A stretch of 64,000 nucleotides of DNA. It comes from Lentisphaerota bacterium (GTDB lineage: Bacteria; Verrucomicrobiota; Lentisphaeria; Victivallales; Victivallaceae). Shown here piece after piece: positions 52,915 to 60,882 of this stretch. The notes beneath the pieces were generated by a model. It saw only the letters and a program-made list of their open reading frames with translations, did not search any database and was not told the DNA's origin. Numbering within the stretch: the stretch's first letter is position 1; every line of letters begins with the position of its first letter. The DNA lies in the NCBI GenBank assembly GCA_017134815.1, contig CP071032.1, positions 1,488,001 through 1,552,000 on the forward strand, in the 5' to 3' direction. Position numbers and translations under genes: made by a program.

Positions 52915-54759
52915 TTATATTTTAATTGGTTTTTTCAACTTAATACGGGCTACAAAGTAAGACACGTTAGTGTCTCCTTTATCCATTTTATAAGTTCCGA
53001 AACTGACCGCGTTATCGCCATCATCAAAATACTTGCACTTCTGGATTTTCTTTTTGAATGACTCCTCCAGAAGCTCAGTGGGGGCCAGAATCAAAGAATG
53101 ACCAGTAATTTTCAACCACCTCACCTCCGAGGATTTTGGGGGTGGAACACTCTTGCCGGTTCTTCCCCCTCCAAAGATATCATCAGAAGACTGGCTGCCG
53201 CCATCGTCCTTGGAAATTGCGCTTACGCCCTCAATTGCACTTAACCACATTTTATCGGGGATCAGATTCTCAAGTTCATTGAAGATATCTATCCAGAGAC
53301 TCCGGTCCTGAATTATAAAAGCGGCTTCCTCATATTTCTGCTTCTGGCTGCAGAACTTTGAATATGCAGCTTCAACCTTGGTCTTCATTTTATTGATCTT
53401 ACTCACTTCCTGCTTAGTACGCTCAACCAGTCTTCTGTCAAACTGAAAACGCCTGGCAACCCCCCAGTAAAAAATCAATAAACAAAGTATCATGGAAACA
53501 GCGCTGGCGTAGAAAAAAGGTTTCTTCCGCTGTAAGGCCCTGTATTTTTTTATCGAATCCGGCATCAGGGAAATCTCAACCGGCATTCTCGCCATGTGCC
53601 TCAAGCCCACACCAATAAGTTCGGAAAACATCGGAGCGACCTCAAGCAGCTGCTCCTTATCAATATTTTCGCCAAGTCCAACTACCTGAAATGCATTTAA
53701 GTACTCAACCGGCATTCTAAGTTTTTCATTGAAAAACCTTGGTGTATAAGCCATCAGGGAACTGCCACCACCCAGAAAAAGACGCTTGGGCCGGTTGCCG
53801 CCATACTGCGATCGCCAGACATTTATTGAGCGATTGATTTCTCCATGCAGCCGAGTCATAACATTACGGGCAATTTTGGAGACAGTAGCGGCAACCTCAG
53901 AGTCAGGTTCCTCATAAGCTCCGCCCAACGCGACAAAGCCGTGCCGGCGCTTGAGTTCTTCCGCATCGGCAAAAGGAATTCCGAACTCCTTGCTTATCTG
54001 TTGCGTTATCGAGTAACCGGCAATGGAAATAGTGCGGGTAAAAATTCTGCCTTTATCTGCAAAAACCAGGGTTGAACAACGCCCTCCAATGTTCAACAAC
54101 AAGTCACATTCATCAGTACCGATTGAGTTGGCCTTGGCCGCATTATAAAAGGCTACAGGGGCTATCTCTATGGAAAGAATTTCCTTGCCGGCATCCTGTA
54201 TGATATCTGTAAGCCCGGTAAGTAAATCGCTTTTAACCGCAACGAAAAGGGCTTCCATCTCCTCTTGATCATCCTCAATTACTGCCTCTGCATCGTTGTC
54301 TTCCGAACCCTCTTCTGGTTCCTGCTCCGGTGCTTTTGCCGGCTTTGCTTTAACTCCAGATTTTGGAGCTTTGTCATCTTCTGTATGCAGGAGCAGCTGG
54401 TAGTCCCAGACAATCTCTTCCATCGGAAATGGAACTGTCTGCCTGGCCTCATATTCAACAATCTGGTTAATGTGCTCTAAATCGTCACCCAGCGGGGGAA
54501 GTTTGCTCAAGCGGGCGAAAGCGGATTGACCTGAAATAGCGACTCTCACTTTTTTTGCATCAAATCGATTTTCTTCCAAAGCTTTATCGAATGCCTTGGA
54601 AAACTGTTCCGTAAAACCATTTTCACGCAACTCTTCCTCAAACTCTATAAAGGCAAACTCTTCAAGTCGCATGCTGCCGTCAACAGGGTAAGAGAATTGA
54701 GCAATTTTCAGACAGTCACCGCCAATATCAATTGCAAGGATTTTATTTTCTTTTGCCAT
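52915..54759 (-). CDS. PilM-PilN fusion protein (Amuc_1101-like)
   Basis: The 614-residue protein has an actin-like PilM domain to about residue 405: ATP-site motifs LAIDIGGDCLKIAQF near the N-terminus, NIGGRCSTLVFA and RLFLGGGSSLMAYTP. An acidic, Pro-rich insert lies at about residues 130-165. A TM helix at about 414-434 is followed by a PilN/GspL-like coiled coil (VERTKQEVSKINKMKTKVEA) and a ferredoxin-like domain. Thus PilM and PilN functions appear fused in one chain, which should link the cytoplasmic ATPase side to the PilO-like partner. It lies between the small exported protein gene and the PilO-like gene. Confidence 0.82.
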   Translation of the reverse strand: MAKENKILAIDIGGDCLKIAQFSYPVDGSMRLEEFAFIEFEEELRENGFTEQFSKAFDKALEENRFDAKKVRVAISGQSAFARLSKLPPLGDDLEHINQIVEYEARQTVPFPMEEIVWDYQLLLHTEDDKAPKSGVKAKPAKAPEQEPEEGSEDNDAEAVIEDDQEEMEALFVAVKSDLLTGLTDIIQDAGKEILSIEIAPVAFYNAAKANSIGTDECDLLLNIGGRCSTLVFADKGRIFTRTISIAGYSITQQISKEFGIPFADAEELKRRHGFVALGGAYEEPDSEVAATVSKIARNVMTRLHGEINRSINVWRSQYGGNRPKRLFLGGGSSLMAYTPRFFNEKLRMPVEYLNAFQVVGLGENIDKEQLLEVAPMFSELIGVGLRHMARMPVEISLMPDSIKKYRALQRKKPFFYASAVSMILCLLIFYWGVARRFQFDRRLVERTKQEVSKINKMKTKVEAAYSKFCSQKQKYEEAAFIIQDRSLWIDIFNELENLIPDKMWLSAIEGVSAISKDDGGSQSSDDIFGGGRTGKSVPPPKSSEVRWLKITGHSLILAPTELLEESFKKKIQKCKYFDDGDNAVSFGTYKMDKGDTNVSYFVARIKLKKPIKI

Positions 54760-54780
54760 ACCACGTTATTGTTTGAATTA

Positions 54781-55464
54781 TTATTTTCTATCAGGTCTTA
54801 TCATGTCATAATAATCATAATTTACGAAAGCCCAGGGGGTTTTATTCCTCGGGACAATTAAGCCTTCCAGTTTAAGTGCCCCGCTACTGACCGGTCCACC
54901 ATATTTATCGAAATACCTACCAGCCTGTGACGGGCTCATTGAGCCGGAAGAAGAATAAGCCCTGCCCAGAAGGCGTCGGCTTTTTGTGTAAAAAGACACT
55001 CTTGCCAGAAGGTTTTTTTCTTTCATTTTATTGCCTTCCCGGGCATATCTGGCAATGACCCTTGGCGGCACACAAGCCATGGCCAAATGTTTTTTCCCGT
55101 CCATCGGAATAGACCAGTAAGGGACTTTGCCAGTGAGTATTGCGACAACCTTTCTGCCCTTGAACCGGGCCGGCATTATCAGCTCTACTTCCATTGTTAT
55201 ATCATCAACCCACAAAGAAGCATTGCCGGTTTTTATTTTTGGCACCAGATATGAAACTTCAATGAGAAGCCAGCCACGAAAGTTGGTATCTGTTGAATTG
55301 GAATGATTAAAGACTTCATAAAGAGGAGTGGCATGGAAACGGAGTTTTACATTGATATTTTTGAAGGGGCCGATTTTGCCTTGTGTATAACTCTGAGCGT
55401 TAAGTTTATCAGCAGCTACAAAAGAAAACAAAAGCAGCATAATAAGAGTCACGGCGAATCTCAT
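54781..55464 (-). CDS. Small exported protein, Amuc_1102-like
   Basis: The product is 227 residues with a signal peptide (MRFAVTLIMLLLFSFVAADK, cleavage near residue 23). The mature part is strand-rich and IgG-like in pattern, with KNINVKLRFHATPLYEVF, WLLIEVSYLVPKIKTGNAS and ITMEVELIMPARFKGRKVVA. No catalytic motif is visible. A longer frame begins at 55512, but ATG at 55464 has the strong site GGGAGG. It is first in the operon running to the secretins, 139 bases after secG. Assignment as the Amuc_1102 counterpart is by position, size and fold impression only. Confidence 0.65.
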   Translation of the reverse strand: MRFAVTLIMLLLFSFVAADKLNAQSYTQGKIGPFKNINVKLRFHATPLYEVFNHSNSTDTNFRGWLLIEVSYLVPKIKTGNASLWVDDITMEVELIMPARFKGRKVVAILTGKVPYWSIPMDGKKHLAMACVPPRVIARYAREGNKMKEKNLLARVSFYTKSRRLLGRAYSSSGSMSPSQAGRYFDKYGGPVSSGALKLEGLIVPRNKTPWAFVNYDYYDMIRPDRK

Positions 55465-55603
55465 CGGTCCCTCCCTGAATGTTTTCCTTTTTAAAAGACA
55501 TGCCGACAACAAACTACACTAATATCACTTTCACAAAAAATCAATCTTTTTGCTATAAAAAAAGTGTTAGACCAGAGTGTGAATCTTTACAAAAAATTCA
55601 CAA

Positions 55604-56002
55604 TTATTTGTTGACTTTGTCTTTTTTGCCAGCAACTGCCGCAGACGTATTCGCTGTTGCCTCAGCAGTTTTGGCTTTATCCGATTTCAAGTTTTTTTCA
55701 CTTTTCTCTACTTTTGCTGTCCCGGCTTTCAGACCTGCATTTATTTCAGCAACACTCTGCCCGCGTGTTCTGTGTCCAACCAGGACGGCCAGCAACAGGG
55801 CAAGGATAAAAAAGACCGTTGTCAGAATCACCGTTAACTTGGTAAGATGACTGCCGGCATGGGCCCCAAAGACAGATTCCCCGACTCCGCCAAATGAACC
55901 ACCAAAACCGCCGCCTTTAGACTGCTGAATCAGAATGAGACCAATAAGCATTAAAGCAACCACGATTACAAGTGTATATAAAACTACTGTAAGAATGCCC
56001 AT
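55604..56002 (-). CDS. secG: Preprotein translocase subunit SecG
   Basis: SecG is the small auxiliary subunit of the SecYEG channel. The protein has 132 residues with two membrane helices (about residues 3-22 and 55-75) around the conserved IGLILIQQSKGGGFGGSFGG loop. The C-terminus of about 50 residues is Lys/Ala-rich and low-complexity, longer than usual but common for SecG. AAAGG lies eight bases before the ATG at 56002. It follows tpiA by 203 bases in the same direction, an arrangement seen in many bacteria. Confidence 0.93.
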   Translation of the reverse strand: MGILTVVLYTLVIVVALMLIGLILIQQSKGGGFGGSFGGVGESVFGAHAGSHLTKLTVILTTVFFILALLLAVLVGHRTRGQSVAEINAGLKAGTAKVEKSEKNLKSDKAKTAEATANTSAAVAGKKDKVNK

Positions 56003-56205
56003 TCTTAAACCTTTAAGATAAATTATTTATTATGAGACCAATAATATATACAGCCGTTACCGTAAAAGTCAAATAAAAAGACAGCAACGGCTGAAATATT
56101 TTGCCTGATCAAAATTGATTTTATAATTTTACGATACCCTGCCTGCCGAACCCGTAAATCCGTACTTCAGGATGCGTCAACTAAAAATACTTAATCAGAA
56201 GCAAC

Positions 56206-56964
56206 TTAAGCAATGGCATTCTTGATAAGCTCAGCGAAACTTCCAGCTTTCAGACTGGCTCCGCCGATCAGACCGCCATCAATATTTCTTTGAGCAACAA
56301 GCTCTGCTGAATTCTCAGGCTTCATACTGCCGCCATATTGAATTCGCACGGCTTCCGCAGCTTCGCCAAACATATCTTTAAGTTGACAGCGGATATAATT
56401 ATGCGTCTCTTCAGCCATTTCCGGTGTTGCGGTTTTACCGGTACCGATAGCCCATACCGGTTCGTAGGCAAGGACGATTCCAGCCATCTGCTCAGGAGTA
56501 ATGTCGGCAAGTCCGCCTTCGAGCTGAGAGAACAGGACTTTTTCAGTTTTTCCGCCTTCCCGCTCTTCCAGGGTCTCACCGATACAGACAATCGGGATCA
56601 AGCCTGCGGCCAATGCGGCCTTAATGCGCTGGTTAACGGTAGCATCAGTTTCTCCAAAATACTGGCGTCTTTCGCTGTGCCCAATTATGGCGTATTCAAC
56701 TCCGGTTTCCTTGAGCATTTCAGCCGAAATTTCACCGGTGAAAGCCCCGGATTCGGCCCAGTGAATGTTCTGTGAACCGACTTTAATATTGGACCCGCCA
56801 GCGGCTTCAACCACAGCGGCAATTGAGGTAAAGGGTGGACAGACGACGATTTCAGCGGCAGCAACATCAGCGACAAGCGGCTTTAAATCTTCAACAAGCG
56901 CCTTGCCTTCAGAGGCAGTCTTATTCATTTTCCAGTTACCGGCAATAATTACTTTTCTGGCCAT
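56206..56964 (-). CDS. tpiA: Triosephosphate isomerase
   Basis: TpiA interconverts dihydroxyacetone phosphate and glyceraldehyde 3-phosphate in glycolysis. The 252-residue protein has GNWKMN at 9-14 with K12, the electrophile His96 in IIGHSERR and the catalytic Glu168 in AYEPVWAIGTGKTAT. The phosphate-binding IQYGGSMKPEN and GGASLKAGSF follow. All active-site elements are intact and length is normal. AAAGGAAA precedes the ATG at 56964. It heads a minus-strand run that leads into secG and, 340 bases further, the pilus-like operon. Confidence 0.97.
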   Translation of the reverse strand: MARKVIIAGNWKMNKTASEGKALVEDLKPLVADVAAAEIVVCPPFTSIAAVVEAAGGSNIKVGSQNIHWAESGAFTGEISAEMLKETGVEYAIIGHSERRQYFGETDATVNQRIKAALAAGLIPIVCIGETLEEREGGKTEKVLFSQLEGGLADITPEQMAGIVLAYEPVWAIGTGKTATPEMAEETHNYIRCQLKDMFGEAAEAVRIQYGGSMKPENSAELVAQRNIDGGLIGGASLKAGSFAELIKNAIA

Positions 56965-57753
56965 GACAGATTTCCTTTCTGGACAAGAATTTAAATATTT
57001 CCTGGATCAGCTTAATTTTAAAGCCGTTAATATAGACCAATACGTAATATTTGCAACTGTAAAAATCGACTCTTTCCACTAAATATCAATGCAAATGCTT
57101 TTTGTCCTGTATACCTTGCAAATATATCCAGACTTTTAACCACATTCTTATGCTGAATATTCTCCATTCCGGGCTTTTTAATTGCCGGCCATACCCATTC
57201 AAACGGGATTATGTCAGTGCCGTATACCGGCAGTGAACAAGCCTGCTGTCACCATATAATTTAAAATATACTGAACATTATCTACTTTATTTATAATACA
57301 ATTCCTGCGGCTTGCTTCTGGTGCACTGCAGTGCTGATTCAAATCACACTTACCTTTTACTTGAGCAAAAATGTAAAATGTTAATGCACAGTATTGTTTA
57401 AATCAAATTTCAAATATTACTGGCTGTCCAGTCAGGATCAGTGTTTTTTGACAACTCAGAGGCGCTACTGTTTGCAAAATATACTGGACCATCACGTTTT
57501 ACAGTTTTTCAGCTTTTCCTCAGCTGCAAAAAAAAGATCAACAGCGGACTTTTCCGCAATAATATCATGACATTCAAGGCCTTTGATTTCGGTTGTTATC
57601 GTTTTTTTCCAATCTATAATAATTCTTTGTTAATTTTTTTAACATTTGAACGAATATTGTCACAAATCAGCATTGAATAAATTAATACTGATATATATTA
57701 TTATAACTTTAATTAATTGCGTTATGGAGTAGAATTTAAAGGAGATCGTAATT
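56965..57753. other. Long AT-rich divergent intergenic region
   Basis: About 790 bases between tpiA (minus) and the queuosine-precursor transporter (plus). A 79-codon frame at 57441-57680 lacks a ribosome site and a sensible protein pattern, so I do not call it. A short CTGG/CCAG stem is visible near 57421-57432. No preQ1 riboswitch consensus is apparent before the transporter. The plus-strand ribosome site (AAAGGAG) is at 57738-57744. Otherwise I see only promoter-like AT-rich sequence. Confidence 0.45.
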
Positions 57754-58527
57754 ATGGATGCGTCGAATACGGAGAAAGGAATAAGCGAGCTGGAAGGCAT
57801 TGATCAAGATACCTATTCCCTGGAACAGCATATCGCAAGACCTCAAATTACCCAAATAAGCTGCCTCCTGGGAGTTTTACTCGTAATGGTTTTACTGGTG
57901 TCAAACTTTGCAGCAATCAAGCTGGTTGAAATAAATGTTTTCAATTTCGGATCAATCACTTTTCCGATGGGACTGCTGTTCTTTCCGCTGACCTACATTC
58001 TCAGTGATATATTTACTGAAGTATATGGGTATAAAACGGCACGTTTTATGATATGGGTTGGATTCTCCGCCAATATATTCTTCTGTCTGGCCTGCTGGCT
58101 CACCATGCTTTTCCCGGCCTACCCGCTGTGGTTTTATTCTTATGAATTCAACACGACCATTAGTTTCATGCCAAGAATATTCTTATTCAGCGCGATAAGC
58201 TATTTTTTCGGTGAATTTATCAACGCAATTACTTTATCCAGACTGAAAGTAATCTTTAAGGGCAGAAAAATGGGACTTCGGTTTGTGATAAGCACGTTCC
58301 TCGGAGTGCTGGCAGACTCGATTATGGTCGGAGTAGGCATCTGGTACGGCAAGCTGCCTTTCCAGTCTTTACTGCAACTTATTTTCTGGCTGACATTTTT
58401 CAAAGTGGCTTATGAATTTATTTCACTGCCGATCACATACCGGATAGTGCATAAACTCAAGAGAATTGAAAACCTGGACGTTGTTGACCATAACGAAAGG
58501 TACAATATTTTCTCTATAAAATTATAG
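57754..58527 (+). CDS. yhhQ: Queuosine-precursor transporter (VUT family)
   Basis: The 257-residue protein has six or seven TM helices of the VUT/YhhQ (DUF165) family, which imports queuosine precursors such as preQ0, preQ1 or queuine. Key features are the LLLVSNFAAIKLVEI-like helix (actual MVLLVSNFAAIKLVEI), GSITFPMGLLFFPLTYILSD and IFTEVYGYKTARFMIW. Near the C-terminus LRFVISTFLGVLADSIMVGV and KVAYEFISLPITY complete the pattern. An N-terminal cytoplasmic segment of about 30 acidic residues precedes the first helix. AAAGGAG lies about nine bases before the ATG. It appears monocistronic and is followed by a hairpin. Confidence 0.9.
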   Translation: MDASNTEKGISELEGIDQDTYSLEQHIARPQITQISCLLGVLLVMVLLVSNFAAIKLVEINVFNFGSITFPMGLLFFPLTYILSDIFTEVYGYKTARFMIWVGFSANIFFCLACWLTMLFPAYPLWFYSYEFNTTISFMPRIFLFSAISYFFGEFINAITLSRLKVIFKGRKMGLRFVISTFLGVLADSIMVGVGIWYGKLPFQSLLQLIFWLTFFKVAYEFISLPITYRIVHKLKRIENLDVVDHNERYNIFSIKL

Positions 58528-58536
58528 TTTTGGGCA

Positions 58537-58572
58537 ATGCTCCCTTCACTGCGCAGTAAATTCAGGGAGCAT
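58537..58572. terminator. Cruciform-type hairpin between convergent genes
   Basis: A nine-pair stem (ATGCTCCCT with AGGGAGCAT, arms 58537-58545 and 58564-58572) encloses a second palindrome ACTGCGCAGT at 58548-58557. It lies between the transporter gene (plus) and threonine synthase (minus). It likely terminates both, although no long T run follows on either strand. Confidence 0.55.
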
Positions 58573-58575
58573 CAC

Positions 58576-59691
58576 TTAGACAATGCTTGACTTTATGCCG
58601 GCACCACACGCCGGCACCACAGAAGCAGTATTGTGATAACGCGGATTATCAAAATATGCAGCAAAAGTGGCAGCGGTCGTAGTTTCAAAATAAAAGCCGT
58701 CAGCAGCCAGTCTCGCTGCAGCTTTACGAATTGCGTCTTCCTCCACCGCCAGCACATCGCCGTCCAGATCTCTAATTGCCTGCAGTATTAGCCTGCCGCG
58801 TTTAGGGTCAGCTATAGCAATTCCTTCGGCAAGGGTTTTGCGCCCCTGGAAAGGTTCAACCATATCATTTCCTGAATGGAAAGCATTAAAAATCGGAGCA
58901 CAGTTATTTGACTGCACAGCAATTAATTTCGGCATTCTGGTTATGAGCCCTGCGGTCATCAAATCAAGCAAACCGTAGTAACATCCGAGCAGAAGTGTTC
59001 CGTTCCCGACTGGGACCCAGATGCAGTCAGGCAGCTCACCTTGCAGCTGCTCGTAAAGTTCAAACACATAAGTTTTTGTCCCCTCATAGAAGAAAGGATT
59101 ATAAACATGGCTTGCATAAAAAAGATTTTCATTCAGGACTTTTTTAAGGGCGGCGGCTGCAGTATCCTCACGTGAACCTTCAATTTCATATACCTTTGCT
59201 CCATGGGCAAATATCTGCTGTATTTTCTTTCTTGAATTTCCTGCAGGCACAAAAATAGAACACTTGATCCCGGCTCTCGCAGCATAGGCTGCCACAGCCG
59301 TCCCCGCATTCCCACTGCTGTCCTGAACAACTTCTTTAATTCCAAGGTTCTTAGCCAGAGCAATTAAAAGACTGGCGCCTCTGTCCTTAAAAGAAAGCGT
59401 CGGCATCATATAGTCCATCTTAACCTTAAGGTTTGCCAATGCGTCACCATATTCAATAACCGGGGTCATCCCCTCGCCCAGAGTAATGTCTTGCCAGGCA
59501 TTCCCAATACTGTCAAGAGGGAGAAAGTTCCTGTACCGGAACATCGACCATTCTTCAGGGCAGACAAATCTATCTGCACAAAGTTCACTATCTCTTTTTA
59601 ACGACAGTATACCGCCGCAGTTACAGGTAAGCGGCATATTTTTTACAGTAAATTCTTTTGAACACCCGGAGCAATAAACAACTGTCTTCAC
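58576..59691 (-). CDS. thrC: Threonine synthase (PLP-dependent)
   Basis: ThrC converts O-phosphohomoserine to threonine. The product is 371 residues. An N-terminal zinc-ribbon-like segment (CSGC and CNCGG) precedes the PLP fold. The PLP Lys lies in LSFKDRGASLL, the ring-stacking motif in DSSGNAGTAVAAYAARAG and the phosphate loop in PVGNGTLLLG. A longer frame opens at 59763, but GTG at 59691 has GAGGTG directly upstream and begins MKTVVYCSGC, as in family members. The C-terminus ends in VVPACGAGIKSSIV, normal. An alternative assignment is a related PLP lyase; thr operon partners are not adjacent. Confidence 0.88.
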   Translation of the reverse strand: MKTVVYCSGCSKEFTVKNMPLTCNCGGILSLKRDSELCADRFVCPEEWSMFRYRNFLPLDSIGNAWQDITLGEGMTPVIEYGDALANLKVKMDYMMPTLSFKDRGASLLIALAKNLGIKEVVQDSSGNAGTAVAAYAARAGIKCSIFVPAGNSRKKIQQIFAHGAKVYEIEGSREDTAAAALKKVLNENLFYASHVYNPFFYEGTKTYVFELYEQLQGELPDCIWVPVGNGTLLLGCYYGLLDLMTAGLITRMPKLIAVQSNNCAPIFNAFHSGNDMVEPFQGRKTLAEGIAIADPKRGRLILQAIRDLDGDVLAVEEDAIRKAAARLAADGFYFETTTAATFAAYFDNPRYHNTASVVPACGAGIKSSIV

Positions 59692-60075
59692 AATATCACC
59701 TCGAATCCAGTATGACTTGAATTTTACACGCATATTTTTCATAAATGCAAACCACTTCTGCAATTTAGTATCCGCAACTGCGCTTTGTCAAGCTCAACCA
59801 GAAATCAGTCTGCATATTTATATAATAATATGACATAGATAATTCCTGAAACACAGCCTGAATACGTTAATATATCCAAAACCCGTCTTCGACTTGAAAT
59901 GCTCCGCAGCCGGCAAATCCAAAATACTGCTGCCTCAAACCTGTAAGTTGTATCATTTATTATTGTTTAACTTGCTCTTTAAAGCCTTCAATTTACTGGA
60001 AAAGTTTTCATTTTGCGGTATATTATTTGTAAACTAATAATATATTAATATGCACATGCAGAGAGGATAAGGCCA
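59692..60075. promoter_or_regulatory. Divergent promoter region with inverted repeat before the tad locus
   Basis: This spacer lies between threonine synthase (minus) and cpaB (plus). It contains a nine-base inverted repeat TATATTATT/AATAATATA (60020-60028 and 60037-60045, spacer of eight), centred about 43 bases before the cpaB ATG. It may be an operator or promoter element for the tad genes. A TTGCGG with an AATAAT 17 bases on is a weak promoter candidate. The AT-rich setting makes chance symmetry possible. Confidence 0.35.
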
Positions 60076-60864
60076 ATGAGACAGAAGCTTCTTTTACTGG
60101 CTGCGGTTTTTTTCGGGGTGGTAGCGTTTGTATTGACATATCAGCAGATACAGGCTGAAAAGCTTCGGATTCAAGGTCAGGCTGAATATACAAAAGTGGT
60201 TAAACTAACATGTGACAAGGCCTCCGGCGAGGACCTTTCAAGCGAAGATATAACAAGTTTTGAATTAAAAAGGCTGCGCACCCCGGGAATGGTCTACCGG
60301 GACATCCCGTGGTCAAAGCGCAACCTGGTAATAGGCCGCAAATTAGACGTATCTTTGGATAAGGGACGGGTTCTGCAGTGGGATGATCTGCGGCCCGCAT
60401 CCCGTACCCGTTTCGGTCTCAATGCAGTAATCAAACCGGGTTTCCGGGCGATTTCAATCGCCGTAGACGCGACTTCATCGGTCACTAATCTGGTGCAGCC
60501 GGAGGACCGTGTGGACATCGTCGGAACTTTTCGCTTCCCAGAAATGCGCGGGGATAAAGCACTGGACACAGTGACCATGACAATACTGCAGAACGTCAGA
60601 ATAATAGCAACCGGTTCCAGCTGGTCAAAAAACAGACAGGCGGCTGGTTCCGGCCGCGGTTACAGTACAGTAACCATTGAACTGCTGCCGAAAGAAGTTG
60701 AAATGATAATTTTTGCCAGTCAGAAAGGGAGATTATCCCTGAGTTTGCGTAATAGTGAAGAATCCAGGTTTGAAGACAAACTGCAGTCTGTAAATTTCAA
60801 ATACCTGGAGCGCAATATTCAAAAGTATAATAAAGACCGTCAGGAAAAAATGCATCATAGATAA
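60076..60864 (+). CDS. cpaB: Flp pilus assembly protein CpaB (SAF domain)
   Basis: CpaB is a periplasmic Tad/Flp pilus assembly factor, linked to the secretin. The protein has 262 residues with an N-terminal anchor helix (about 5-22), a SAF domain around GRKLDVSLDKGRVLQWDDLR, and the family's conserved RAISIAVDATSSVTNLVQPE followed by DRVDIVGTF. STVTIELLPKEVEMIIFASQ completes the RcpC/CpaB pattern. GAGAGG lies before the ATG. It is first in a coupled run cpaB-cpaF-tadB-tadC; no cpaC secretin gene lies between cpaB and cpaF. Confidence 0.9.
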   Translation: MRQKLLLLAAVFFGVVAFVLTYQQIQAEKLRIQGQAEYTKVVKLTCDKASGEDLSSEDITSFELKRLRTPGMVYRDIPWSKRNLVIGRKLDVSLDKGRVLQWDDLRPASRTRFGLNAVIKPGFRAISIAVDATSSVTNLVQPEDRVDIVGTFRFPEMRGDKALDTVTMTILQNVRIIATGSSWSKNRQAAGSGRGYSTVTIELLPKEVEMIIFASQKGRLSLSLRNSEESRFEDKLQSVNFKYLERNIQKYNKDRQEKMHHR

Positions 60865-60882
60865 AATTACTCGGAGGAAATA

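Noticed and set aside
57441..57680. 79-codon plus-strand frame in the tpiA-yhhQ spacer
   Set aside because: No ribosome site, unusual composition and no recognisable domain; treated as chance in an AT-rich region.
57680..57753. Possible preQ1 riboswitch upstream of the queuosine-precursor transporter
   Set aside because: The consensus (conserved C-rich loop with a following A-rich tail) is not visible; only promoter-like AT-rich sequence.
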